From: CAZEHS01 sp964649745
GTDB taxonomy: Bacteria > Bacillota > Clostridia > Peptostreptococcales > Acidaminobacteraceae
Assembly (NCBI GenBank): GCA_964649745.1
Contig: CAZYQI010000016.1
Coordinates: 1 to 64,000 of the forward strand
DNA: 64,000 bases
Direction: 5' to 3'
A program made the position numbers and the translations under genes. Positions 49,436 through 58,489 of this stretch are shown here, piece by piece. The notes under the pieces were generated by a model. The model did not search any database and was not told where the DNA came from. It worked only from the letters and a program-made list of their open reading frames with translations. Position 1 is the first letter of the stretch, and each line of letters opens with the position of its first letter.

Positions 49436-52048
49436 ATGCATCTGTTCTATAGAGAGTCCACGAAGGACGCCATGACGATTCTTGGTGTCACCGAATCCGG
49501 CCTTGGGGAAACTGAAATCCTCAGCCGACGTAAAGAGCAAGGCTACAATGAGCTGGCCGAAGCCGCCAGAAAAAGTCACTTTCAGGTTTTTGCCGATCAG
49601 TTCAAGGATTTCCTTGTAATTATCCTGATTGTTGCCGCCATCATCTCCGCATTCCTTGGAAAAATGGAAAGCACCCTGGTTATTCTGGTTGTTGTTATCA
49701 TCAACGCAGTGCTGGGAACGGTGCAGCACGTCAAGGCAGAGCAATCCCTGCGAAGCCTGAAAGCCCTCTCTTCGCCGATAGCGCGAGTGCTGCGGAACGG
49801 TGTTAAGACTGAGATTCCTTCCAGGGAGCTGTTGGTCGGAGATATCCTGTATCTTGAGGCCGGGGATTATGTGAGTGCCGATGGCCGGATCCTTGAGAAT
49901 TTCAGCCTGATGATTAACGAAAGCTCCCTGACAGGGGAATCGGAAAGCGTTCAGAAGACCGTGGACATAATCACCGATGAACACGTTTCCATCGGCGACC
50001 GGAAAAACATGGTGTTCTCCGGCAGCTTCGTCAGTTATGGCCGGGCAGTGATCGTCGTTACAGCCATTGGCATGCATACGGAAATCGGCCGGATTGCGGA
50101 TCTTCTGGAAACGGCAAAGGAAAAGAAAACCCCCTTGCAGCAGAACCTGGACAGCTTTGGTCAGAAGCTGGCTCTGGTGATTCTCGCGATCTCCGCTCTT
50201 ATTTTTGGTCTAAACACCTTTCGCGGGCAGGCCGTGGTGGATTCCTTCATGTTTGCGGTATCCTTGGCCGTTGCTGCCATTCCGGAGGCCCTCAGCTCCA
50301 TCGTCACCATCGTATTGGCCCTGGGAACCCAGAAAATGTCCCGTGAAAATGCCATTATCCGTAAGCTCCATGCCGTTGAAAGCCTGGGCGGCATCTCGGT
50401 CATTTGCTCAGACAAGACCGGCACCCTTACCCAGAACCGCATGACGGTCAAAAAGATTTTTGTCGATGATGCCGTGGTGGACCACGATGCTCTGGATCAT
50501 GACAAGGAGCTGGAAAAAGACCTGGTTCTGATGGCGCTGCTTTGCAATGACGCCGTAACCCACGAGAATAGCGAAATAGGCGACCCTACCGAGGTAGCGC
50601 TGGTGAACCTTGGGGAAATCTACGACCTGGACGAGCTGCACATCCGGGATCAGTATCCCCGTGTCAGCGAGGTTCCCTTCGATTCCGGCCGCAAGCTGAT
50701 GAGTACCGCCAATGTCATTGACGGCAAAACCATCATGATTACCAAAGGTGCCCTGGACGTCCTGCTCCCCCGCTCTGTGACCCTTGCAACCTCTAAGGGC
50801 AAACGTCCCCTTACGGAAGCGGATCGGAAACGGATCGAGGCGATCAACCACGAATTCTCCAACAGCGGCCTCCGGGTTCTGGCCTTTGCCTACAAATTTT
50901 TCCCGGATGAGCGCAGCCTGGATCTCTCTGATGAGCAGGATATGATCTTTGCAGGCCTTATCTCCATGATCGACCCCCCCAGAGTGGAATCGGCCGACGC
51001 TGTGGCGGATTGCCTCAGAGCCGGCATCAAGCCGGTTATGATCACCGGGGACCATAAGATCACGGCATCTGCCATTGCCCGGGAAATCGGCATCCTCACC
51101 GGGGATTCCGTGGCAATGGAGGGCTACGAGCTGGACGATATCAGTGATGAAGAGCTTATCTCTGTTGTTAAGAACGTTTCTGTATACGCCCGGGTTTCCC
51201 CGGAGCATAAGATCCGAATTGTTAAAGCCTGGCAGGAAGGCGGAAATATCGTTGCCATGACAGGAGACGGTGTTAACGACGCCCCCGCTCTGAAACAGGC
51301 GGATATCGGAATCGCCATGGGTATCACCGGAACAGAGGTGGCCAAGGACGCCGCTTCGATGGTTCTAACGGACGACAATTTCTCTACCATCGTCAAGGCC
51401 ATCGGCAATGGCCGGAACATCTATTCCAATATTAAGAACGCCATCCGATTCCTTTTGTCCGGCAACACGGCCGGTATCCTTTCGGTCCTGTATGCCTCCA
51501 TGACGGCACTGCCCGTTCCTTTCGCCCCGGTACATCTACTCTTCATCAACCTTCTCACAGACAGCCTCCCGGCCATTGCCATCGGTATGGAGCCTCACAA
51601 CCCAAATATCATGGCTGAAAAACCACGGGACATCAACACCCCCATCATCAATAAGGCTTTTTCTCTTGAAATCTTCCTGGAAGGCTTGCTGATTGCCTTG
51701 GGAACGATGACGGCCTTTCATATCGGTCTTTCCACAGGGGATACCCTGGTGGCCAGCACCATGGCCTTTGCAACCCTGTGTCTTTCACGGCTGCTTCACG
51801 GCTTCAATAACCGGTCAAGGGAGTCCATCTTCCGAATCGGGGTATTCTCCAACAAGCCTCTTTGGCTGGCAGTGATCAGCGGTTTTATCCTACTGGAGCT
51901 GGTGTTGAGGCTAGACCCTCTGATGAGCATTTTTGAAACAGCTCCCCTGTCCTCCTACCAGCATGGGGTGATTTACGGCCTTTCCCTTATGCCGCTGGTT
52001 CTGATTCAGATCTACAAACTCCTCTTTATCCCTGCTTCAGTAAAGTAA
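49436..52048 (+). CDS. P2A-type cation ATPase 2 (LMCA1/YoaB-like; probable Mn/Ca export)
   Basis: The 870-residue pump has TGES near 166-169, Asp326 in DKTGT, TGDGVNDAPAL and about ten membrane helices. Helix 4 reads PEALS (283-287) instead of PEGLP, a variant I recall from the Listeria LMCA1 and lactococcal YoaB groups; the key Glu is kept. Helix 6 has the NLLTDSLPA motif with Asn and Asp. So it is clearly different from pumps 1 and 3 and may differ in affinity or ion choice. TAGGAGG precedes the ATG by 6 bases. It is controlled by riboswitch 2. Confidence 0.93.
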   Translation: MHLFYRESTKDAMTILGVTESGLGETEILSRRKEQGYNELAEAARKSHFQVFADQFKDFLVIILIVAAIISAFLGKMESTLVILVVVIINAVLGTVQHVKAEQSLRSLKALSSPIARVLRNGVKTEIPSRELLVGDILYLEAGDYVSADGRILENFSLMINESSLTGESESVQKTVDIITDEHVSIGDRKNMVFSGSFVSYGRAVIVVTAIGMHTEIGRIADLLETAKEKKTPLQQNLDSFGQKLALVILAISALIFGLNTFRGQAVVDSFMFAVSLAVAAIPEALSSIVTIVLALGTQKMSRENAIIRKLHAVESLGGISVICSDKTGTLTQNRMTVKKIFVDDAVVDHDALDHDKELEKDLVLMALLCNDAVTHENSEIGDPTEVALVNLGEIYDLDELHIRDQYPRVSEVPFDSGRKLMSTANVIDGKTIMITKGALDVLLPRSVTLATSKGKRPLTEADRKRIEAINHEFSNSGLRVLAFAYKFFPDERSLDLSDEQDMIFAGLISMIDPPRVESADAVADCLRAGIKPVMITGDHKITASAIAREIGILTGDSVAMEGYELDDISDEELISVVKNVSVYARVSPEHKIRIVKAWQEGGNIVAMTGDGVNDAPALKQADIGIAMGITGTEVAKDAASMVLTDDNFSTIVKAIGNGRNIYSNIKNAIRFLLSGNTAGILSVLYASMTALPVPFAPVHLLFINLLTDSLPAIAIGMEPHNPNIMAEKPRDINTPIINKAFSLEIFLEGLLIALGTMTAFHIGLSTGDTLVASTMAFATLCLSRLLHGFNNRSRESIFRIGVFSNKPLWLAVISGFILLELVLRLDPLMSIFETAPLSSYQHGVIYGLSLMPLVLIQIYKLLFIPASVK

Positions 52049-52089
52049 GCTGGAACAGCGGCCCGACACCTCCAGACAGTCAAAATTCC

Positions 52090-52119
52090 TTGCCATTCCA
52101 TGGGATAAGAGCGTATAAT
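52090..52119 (+). promoter_or_regulatory. Promoter of riboswitch 3
   Basis: TTGCCA (52090-52095), 18 bases and TATAAT (52114-52119) lie about 10 bases before the aptamer. Confidence 0.83.
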
Positions 52120-52128
52120 TGTTCCCAT

Positions 52129-52257
52129 GTAGAGGGAGTTACATTCTGATCGGCAGAACGTCGTTCGGAGTACAAGTCGTCAATACGGCAGCAGGCTGCC
52201 CGATTTGTAATTAAATTGTGAGTCTCTGCGCCGGATACAGGTGCAGAGTCTCTTTTT
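52129..52257 (+). promoter_or_regulatory. yybP-ykoY manganese riboswitch 3 with terminator
   Basis: AGAGGGAGTTAC, ACAAGTCGTCAATACG and CCGATTTGT repeat the pattern of copies 1 and 2. The terminator stem (52220-52232 with 52240-52252) has one T-T mismatch and a T5 tail. A reading of the pump from 52241 would start inside this terminator and is rejected. Confidence 0.92.
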
Positions 52258-52294
52258 AATTATTCCCGACATGGACAAACTGAAAGGAGAACCT

Positions 52295-54934
52295 ATGAGT
52301 ACACAGAAGAACCCACATTTACTCTCATGCGACGAGGCCCTGGCCGCTTTGGAATCACGGCGGGAAGGTCTCACCACTGCCGAGGCTGCAGAACGTTTGT
52401 CTGTTCACGGACACAACCAGCTGGCCGAAGGCGAGAAGGATACCCTCCTGAAACGCTTTATGAATCAGTTCAAGGATCTGATGATCATCATTCTGGTGGT
52501 GGCCGCCCTTATTTCCGGGCTGTTGGGTGAAGTCAGCGATACGATCATCATTTTACTTGTGGTTATTGTTAACGCTGTTATCGGGGTGGCGCAGGAATAC
52601 AAGGCCGAAAAAGCCTTGGATGCCCTAAAAAAGATGACGCTCCCCATCACGAAGGTACGCAGAGGCGGCGAAGTGGAACAGATCGCCAGCGGAGAACTGG
52701 TGCCCGGAGACATCGTGCTGCTGGATGCCGGAGACATCGTTCCTGCCGATATGCGGCTGCTCAGCGCCTCCAGCCTGAAAATCGAAGAAGCGGCGTTGAC
52801 GGGAGAATCCGTTCCGGCTGAAAAGCATACCGATCCTCTTACTCAACCGGACATGGTTATCAACGACATGCGCAACATGGCGTTCTCCAGCAGCTTTGTG
52901 GTTTACGGCCGGGCAGAGGGTATCGTCGTCTCCACCGGGATGAATACCGAGGTGGGTAAGATCGCCTCCCTGCTGATGGCACAGGATGATGAACAGACAC
53001 CTCTTCAGAAAAAACTCCATGAAACCAGCAAGCTCATCACTTGGGCCATTCTCGCCATTGCCGTGATCACCTTTGCGGTGGGGATTGCGGAAGGCCGCCC
53101 GATTCTTGATATGCTGCTTATATCCATCAGCTTGGCTGTGGCAGCTATCCCGGAAGGCCTCCCTGCCATCATCACCATCGTGCTGGCTTTGGGTGTGCAG
53201 ACCATGGCCAAGGAAAACGCCATCATCCGTAAGCTCTCTGCCGTTGAAACCCTGGGCTGCACAGAAATCATCTGCACAGATAAGACCGGAACCCTCACGC
53301 AAAACCGCATGACCGTAACGGATGTCTATCTCAACAGCACACAATACCCACTGGATCAATTCGATCCCGCTGCCAATGATACTGCAAAACGTTTTGTTAA
53401 GGCGGCAGTGCTTTGTAACGATTCCAAGCTCAATATGACCGGCGACGCCCCTTCCGTTATGGGAGACCCCACCGAGAATGCCCTCATCTATATGGGGCTC
53501 AAGTTGGGTGCCGACAAGAACGTTCTTGAAGGTGAAATGCCCCGTACCTTTGATCTCCCCTTCGATTCCGAGCGGAAAATGATGTCGGTGGTGAACACGT
53601 GGGAAAACAGCAGTGTTGCCATCGTAAAAGGCGCTCCGGATATCCTGCTTCACAAATGTACGCACATTGAAATCAGCGGCCAGCGTCAGGATATGACGGA
53701 GGAAGTCATTGAAGAGATCAAGCGGGCCAACAGCCATATGGCCAGCCAGGCACTGCGGATTCTTGCCATTGCCTATAAACCCCTCAATGAGGCACCCAAT
53801 CCCGATACGCTGGAAGAGTCACTTATCTTCCTGGGTCTTGTGGGCATGATCGATCCCCCCCGTGAAGAGGTTAAGGATGCCGTGGCCAGCACCAAGAAGG
53901 CCGGTATACGCACCATTATGATTACCGGTGACCATCGGGACACTGCCTTCGCCATCGCCAAGCAATTAGGTATTGCCGATCATGAGGATCAGGTGATTAT
54001 CGGTTCCGAGCTGAATGCCATGACCGATGAGGATTTTGAGGAAATGGTGGAGCACTTCCGTGTTTATGCCCGTGTGAGCCCGGAGCACAAGCTGAAGATT
54101 GTCCGCGCCTGGAAGCACAAGGGTAAGATCGTTGCCATGACCGGAGACGGCGTGAATGATGCACCGGCCCTCAAGATTTCCGATATCGGTATCGGCATGG
54201 GCATCACCGGCACGGATGTAACCAAAAGCGTTTCCAACATGGTTCTTGCAGACGATAACTTCGCCACCATTGTGGTGGCCGTTGAAGAAGGACGCCGAAT
54301 CTACGCCAACATCACCAAGGCCATCCAATTTCTGCTTTCCTGCAACCTGGGTGAGGTTATCACCGTATTTGTTGCAACCCTGATGGGCTGGCAGGCACTG
54401 TTGCCGATTCATATCCTGTGGATCAATCTGGTAACGGATTCCCTCCCTGCTCTGGCACTTGGTGTGGACCAGTCCAAGGTCTCCTCCATGAACAAGAAAC
54501 CCCGAAAGCCAGACAGCAATCTGTTCTCCGGGCTTGTGGGCACCAGCATCATCTATCAGGGCGTCCTGGAAGGTGTCATCACATTGGGTGTTTATGCCTA
54601 TGCCATGAACCATTACGACAGTCTGGTGGCAACCACCATGTGCTTTATGACCCTGGGCTTCATCCAGCTCACCCACTCCATGAACGTGCGCTCTAATACC
54701 CAGAGCATTTTCACCCTGGGATTCCTGACCAACAAGGCCCTGCTGCTTGCCATAGGGGTCAGCGGATTTCTCCAGGGAATGGTTGTCTTCATCCCGGGCT
54801 TCCGGGAGTTCTTCAAGGTGGCCGCTCTTAACGGCGAACAGTGGCTGATTGTCATCGGCTCCTGCCTCTCCATCAATGTAATTGTGGAGATCGTTAAATT
54901 CTTCATCCGTAAGACGGCGAAAACAGAAGCCTAA
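52295..54934 (+). CDS. P2A-type cation ATPase 3 (PMR1/SERCA-like; probable Mn/Ca export)
   Basis: The 879-residue pump is a close paralogue of pump 1, with the same TGES, Asp329 in DKTGT, PEGLP helix 4 and NLVTDSLPA helix 6. Long identical stretches lie around the actuator, phosphorylation and hinge motifs, while the nucleotide-binding region differs more. GAAAGGAG lies 6 bases before the ATG at 52295. It follows pump 2 by about 250 bp, with its own promoter and riboswitch between, so the three pumps are separate units under one kind of signal. Confidence 0.94.
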   Translation: MSTQKNPHLLSCDEALAALESRREGLTTAEAAERLSVHGHNQLAEGEKDTLLKRFMNQFKDLMIIILVVAALISGLLGEVSDTIIILLVVIVNAVIGVAQEYKAEKALDALKKMTLPITKVRRGGEVEQIASGELVPGDIVLLDAGDIVPADMRLLSASSLKIEEAALTGESVPAEKHTDPLTQPDMVINDMRNMAFSSSFVVYGRAEGIVVSTGMNTEVGKIASLLMAQDDEQTPLQKKLHETSKLITWAILAIAVITFAVGIAEGRPILDMLLISISLAVAAIPEGLPAIITIVLALGVQTMAKENAIIRKLSAVETLGCTEIICTDKTGTLTQNRMTVTDVYLNSTQYPLDQFDPAANDTAKRFVKAAVLCNDSKLNMTGDAPSVMGDPTENALIYMGLKLGADKNVLEGEMPRTFDLPFDSERKMMSVVNTWENSSVAIVKGAPDILLHKCTHIEISGQRQDMTEEVIEEIKRANSHMASQALRILAIAYKPLNEAPNPDTLEESLIFLGLVGMIDPPREEVKDAVASTKKAGIRTIMITGDHRDTAFAIAKQLGIADHEDQVIIGSELNAMTDEDFEEMVEHFRVYARVSPEHKLKIVRAWKHKGKIVAMTGDGVNDAPALKISDIGIGMGITGTDVTKSVSNMVLADDNFATIVVAVEEGRRIYANITKAIQFLLSCNLGEVITVFVATLMGWQALLPIHILWINLVTDSLPALALGVDQSKVSSMNKKPRKPDSNLFSGLVGTSIIYQGVLEGVITLGVYAYAMNHYDSLVATTMCFMTLGFIQLTHSMNVRSNTQSIFTLGFLTNKALLLAIGVSGFLQGMVVFIPGFREFFKVAALNGEQWLIVIGSCLSINVIVEIVKFFIRKTAKTEA

Positions 54935-55010
54935 CCATCAATTGATATTCTGACCTTGAAGTCTGTCATTGCGTGGAGGCAAAGCCGACGCGGCAAGCTC
55001 TCCCTTATTA

Positions 55011-55059
55011 AAAGAGACCACACCCAAACAGGTTTATCCTGTTCAGGTGTGGTCTCTTT
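55011..55059. terminator. Bidirectional terminator between ATPase 3 and TSUP gene
   Basis: AAAGAGACCACACC pairs with GGTGTGGTCTCTTT, and an inner AACAGG/CCTGTT pair closes the loop. It serves two convergent genes. Confidence 0.88.
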
Positions 55060-55071
55060 ATGTTTTCCTTT

Positions 55072-55836
55072 TTATGCGAATGCCTGCCATACCAGCTTTA
55101 CAATCAACAGCAGCGCAATGGTGACAAAGATTGGTTTGATGACCTTGGCCCCGTTATGAATGGCGATGTGAGTACCTACCCACGCCCCGCCGATCATGGA
55201 AAGGGCCATGGGGATGGCCGCCAGATAAACAATCTTGCCGCCGATGGCAAACAGGATCAACGAAACGATATTGCTTACAAAGTTAAGAATCTTGCCATTG
55301 GCCGCCGATACGACAAAATCAAAGCCGAAAACACTGATAAAGAGAAAAATAAGGAATGAGCCGGTTCCCGGCCCGAAAAAGCCGTCATAGAAGCCCAGTG
55401 CGAAGGCGAACAGCATGCCGTAGGCAATGCGGGCACCGGTGAGGGGCAGCTGATGGTCCTTGTGACCGAAATCCTTCTTGAAGGTGGTGTAGATAGCCAC
55501 GGTAAAAATCAGCACCACGATCAGGGTGTTGAGAAACCGCTCATCCATCTTCAGAACCGTGTGCACCCCCAGAGCTGAACCCAAAATGGTACAGGGAATC
55601 TGGTATTTCACCAGGTTGAAGGTGATTTTACCCGACCGGGCGAACTTCATGGTGCTGGTGAAGGAGGCGAAGGTGCTGGCAAACTTATTGGTACCCAGAG
55701 CCAGGTGTGGGGGCACTCCCGCAGCAATGATGGCCGGAAGGCTGATAATGCCCCCTCCCCCCGCGATGGAATCCACCGCTGCCGCCAGAAAACCCGCAGC
55801 ACACAGGAACAGCAGAGATGTCAGTGTAAGTGTCAT
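55072..55836 (-). CDS. TSUP family permease (TauE/SafE)
   Basis: The 254-residue membrane protein has seven to eight hydrophobic helices in two related halves. Family marks are AGGGGIISLPAIIAAG near the N-terminus and the later GFYDGFFGPGTGSF. TSUP proteins move sulfite, sulfonates or related anions; the substrate here is unknown. The start has AGGAGG 5 bases ahead. It is a single gene, with a terminator behind it and the inverted repeat copy in front of it. Confidence 0.92.
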   Translation of the reverse strand: MTLTLTSLLFLCAAGFLAAAVDSIAGGGGIISLPAIIAAGVPPHLALGTNKFASTFASFTSTMKFARSGKITFNLVKYQIPCTILGSALGVHTVLKMDERFLNTLIVVLIFTVAIYTTFKKDFGHKDHQLPLTGARIAYGMLFAFALGFYDGFFGPGTGSFLIFLFISVFGFDFVVSAANGKILNFVSNIVSLILFAIGGKIVYLAAIPMALSMIGGAWVGTHIAIHNGAKVIKPIFVTIALLLIVKLVWQAFA

Positions 55837-55862
55837 AATGCCTCCTGATTTAAAAGAGTGGT

Positions 55863-56215
55863 GATAAACCCTTTGCCACAGATGAACGCAGATGAAAACC
55901 GATGAAAGCAGATGTGTTTTCTATAATAAATCCATCGTCCTTCATAGGCTCTTCATCTACCCTAAAAATGCACTACTGCTAGACCTCTCTCATTGGCCGT
56001 AACGGCATAAGCGATGTGCAACAAATCAAAGATTTGTGCACCCTGCTTAACGGAGGTGGCACCGAAGGTGACGGTGGGAGTTGTTACGCGCTTACTCCCC
56101 CTTGCCGCTTCGCGTCCGTTCCCCCTCAAGAGGGGGATGGAGCCACTGCCAATCGTCACCATTTTCATGGCCGGTGGTTTCCAAAAGGGACATGGGGGTC
56201 TGCGGCTAAAGGTTT
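55863..56215. repeat. Structured dispersed repeat, left copy
   Basis: About 353 bp that reappear in inverted orientation at 61971-62388. The sequence contains several hairpins (CCCCCT-caag-AGGGGG, ACAAATC-aaa-GATTTGT, GCCG-taa-CGGC) and an outer part with repeated GATGAA units. It has no coding content. It resembles MITE-like or REP-type elements common in Clostridia. Confidence 0.88.
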
Positions 56216-56244
56216 TATGGTGTTGACGCTTTTTCACCGGACTT

Positions 56245-57006
56245 CTATAAAACCTCTTCTAAGAACAGCTCCTTCAGCATTTTGTCCGGATAGCTGAGGA
56301 ATTCCCGGGTCACTCGGTAATGCTCTGTTTCTTCATAGGGCACTTCCGTAAAATCCTCTCCCACCTCGTAAATGCAGGCATGGGGATAGGCCATCATAAT
56401 GGGAGAATGGGTGGCGATAATGAATTGAGAATCCTCTTTTACCAGTTGGTTCAGTCGGCTCAGAAACGCCAGCTGCCGGGTAGGTGAAAGGGCCGCCTCC
56501 GGTTCGTCCAGAATGTACAGGCCCCTGCCGCTGAATCGGTTCAGAAAAAGTGCCAGAAACGATTCTCCGTGGGACATGGCATGGAGGGATTTCCCCCCAT
56601 AGGAATCGATGATTCGGGGACCTCCCGGTTCGCGGTCCAGTTGATCGATGGTGGACGCCAAATTATAGAAGCTTTCTGCCCGAAGAAAATAGCCGTCCTT
56701 GGGAGCTCGCATCCCTTTGGCAATCCTTATATAGTCGTGAAGGGTTGAATGGGTTTCATTGGTGGCAAAGCTGATGTTCTTGGTTCCACCCTCCGGATTG
56801 AACCCATAGGCCGCCGCAATGGCTTCCAGCAGTGTTGATTTTCCGGTTCCGTTCTCTCCCACGATAAAGGTCACGTTGGGATGCAGGCTCAGGGTGTCCA
56901 AAGCCTTCACCGCCTTCAGGCAAAAGGGATACGCCTCAGGCTCCCCGATCTTTTCTCTGCAAATGGACACGCTGCGGATGTATTGATCAAAGGGGTGCCG
57001 GATCAT
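56245..57006 (-). CDS. AAA family ATPase (COG3910-like)
   Basis: The 253-residue ABC-type ATPase has Walker A VGENGTGKST near 50, a SHGESFLALF signature region and Walker B GLYILDEPEAALS, with a switch His in IATHSP. It has no membrane or DNA-binding domain. Its start overlaps the end of hemZ by 20 bp, so it is the last gene of the relA operon. The biological role of this group is unclear. Confidence 0.88.
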   Translation of the reverse strand: MIRHPFDQYIRSVSICREKIGEPEAYPFCLKAVKALDTLSLHPNVTFIVGENGTGKSTLLEAIAAAYGFNPEGGTKNISFATNETHSTLHDYIRIAKGMRAPKDGYFLRAESFYNLASTIDQLDREPGGPRIIDSYGGKSLHAMSHGESFLALFLNRFSGRGLYILDEPEAALSPTRQLAFLSRLNQLVKEDSQFIIATHSPIMMAYPHACIYEVGEDFTEVPYEETEHYRVTREFLSYPDKMLKELFLEEVL

Positions 57007-58489
57007 GCTTCTTCCCTCCGTTCAGCATGGCAATCTTACGCCCTGCCATCTCTTCGCAGCGCTGCAGGTATTCTTCCAGACCCCGGACATTGGGTACCCT
57101 TTCATGGCGGTCTTCCTCAGGAAAACAAATCTTGGATACGCCGCCGGTCCCAAATGACAGGATATCCTGCCGCTCCTCCATGATCTGCATGTTGTAGATC
57201 CCTTCGTGACCGGGCACGGCATAGCCCACGTTCTCCAGATTGGCCAGCATGAATTTCTGCCGGTACATGTAATAAGGTTCCAGACCCATTCTGCCGGCAT
57301 AATCGGCAGAATGCCTAAGCATGGCCTCCATGGTTTCTACGGAGGTCTGCTCTCGTTCCTGCTGTCTTAGCTCTGAGCCCCGTTTGATGGCCAGGGTGTG
57401 TACCGTCAGGTTCTCCGGAGCGATGCCCGCTGCCGCCTTCAGGGTATTCTCCACATCCTCCGGAGTTTCACCGGGGAGGCCCAGAATGATGTCCATATTG
57501 AGGGTTTTGAAACCCGCTTTGCGGATCATCTCCACCGCCGTGTAGATTTCAGCCGTTTCATGCTGACGCCCGATACGTTCCAGGGTTTTGTCATTGAAGC
57601 TCTGAGGATTGATGCAGATGCGGTCCACCCCGTGCTTCCGCAGAACCATCAGCTTCTCCTCTGTGATCGTGTCCGGTCGCCCTGCTTCCACTGTAATTTC
57701 CCGACACCGGGACATATCATAGCGCCGATGGATATGGGTCAGCAGTGCATCCAGCTCTTCAGGACCGAACATCGTGGGGGTTCCCCCGCCGACATATACG
57801 CTATCTGCGTACCGATCCTTCAGGTCTCCGCTTACCAGCTCTGATTCCCTGATCATAGCCTGGGCATAGGGCTTTATCAGCTTCAGCTTCTCAGGTCCGG
57901 TGAACGCCGGAAACGAACAGTAGCTGCATCGGCTGGGGCAGAACGGCACCCCATAGTACAGGGCAAAGCTTTTAGGATCCGCCGGGTGGATATAAATCTG
58001 TTCCTTTCGGGCCACCTTCAAGATCAATTCAGCCTTCATGCGGCTCATGCAGAAGCGTTTCTCCAGAGCCTGTATGGCACCCACATCGTCCAGGCCGGAT
58101 GAAAGCAGTTCATGAGCCACCTTGGCAGGGCGAACTCCAAAGAGAATACCCCATGGTGGAGAGGTCCCCGTTAGAGCCGACAGGGCCTTCCAGCCTAAAC
58201 GCAGATGGGCCCGTTTAATCTCGCGAAGAAAGGCTTCCTGAGACGCTGCCTCCGAAAGATGAAGGATCTCGGCCCCCTTCCACCGTTGCTCCCCTTCTTC
58301 CCAAAGACGGCAGCCAATTTCAACGGTTCCATCCTTATCAATCCGTCCATAGCGGAGATGAATCCCCGAATCGAACCGATCCTGAACAAACTGAAGATCA
58401 TCCGCTTCAAAAAACAAACGGATGATCTGCGTGATTTCGTAATGGAATGATTCGTTCGCGCCAGCTATGGTGACAGACTTACCGGACAT
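56987..58489 (-). CDS. hemZ: Coproporphyrinogen dehydrogenase-like radical SAM protein HemZ
   Basis: The 500-residue radical SAM enzyme has the cluster motif CPSRCSYC (about 165), a GGGTP SAM-binding motif and the HemN-type C-terminal part. It is related to oxygen-independent coproporphyrinogen oxidase, but HemZ members often occur in genomes without a full haem pathway, so the true substrate is uncertain. The frame is open to 58549; ATG at 58489 with an AAGAAGG site is preferred and overlaps the MBL gene by 11 bp. It fits the conserved order behind relA, dtd and the MBL gene. Confidence 0.92.
   Translation of the reverse strand: MSGKSVTIAGANESFHYEITQIIRLFFEADDLQFVQDRFDSGIHLRYGRIDKDGTVEIGCRLWEEGEQRWKGAEILHLSEAASQEAFLREIKRAHLRLGWKALSALTGTSPPWGILFGVRPAKVAHELLSSGLDDVGAIQALEKRFCMSRMKAELILKVARKEQIYIHPADPKSFALYYGVPFCPSRCSYCSFPAFTGPEKLKLIKPYAQAMIRESELVSGDLKDRYADSVYVGGGTPTMFGPEELDALLTHIHRRYDMSRCREITVEAGRPDTITEEKLMVLRKHGVDRICINPQSFNDKTLERIGRQHETAEIYTAVEMIRKAGFKTLNMDIILGLPGETPEDVENTLKAAAGIAPENLTVHTLAIKRGSELRQQEREQTSVETMEAMLRHSADYAGRMGLEPYYMYRQKFMLANLENVGYAVPGHEGIYNMQIMEERQDILSFGTGGVSKICFPEEDRHERVPNVRGLEEYLQRCEEMAGRKIAMLNGGKKHDPAPL

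Noticed and set aside
52241..52294. Upstream extension of ATPase 3 by 18 codons
   Set aside because: It begins in the riboswitch terminator, and the ATG at 52295 has the proper ribosome binding site.
52625..53737. 370-codon open frame opposite ATPase 3; similar frames lie opposite ATPases 1 and 2
   Set aside because: Similar shadows occur opposite all three pumps because the pumps share codons, so their recurrence is not evidence of coding.
55960..56297. Frames of 70-93 codons within the structured repeat, also seen at 61877-62224
   Set aside because: They appear in both copies only because the DNA is repeated; the sequence is hairpin-rich and has no ribosome binding sites.
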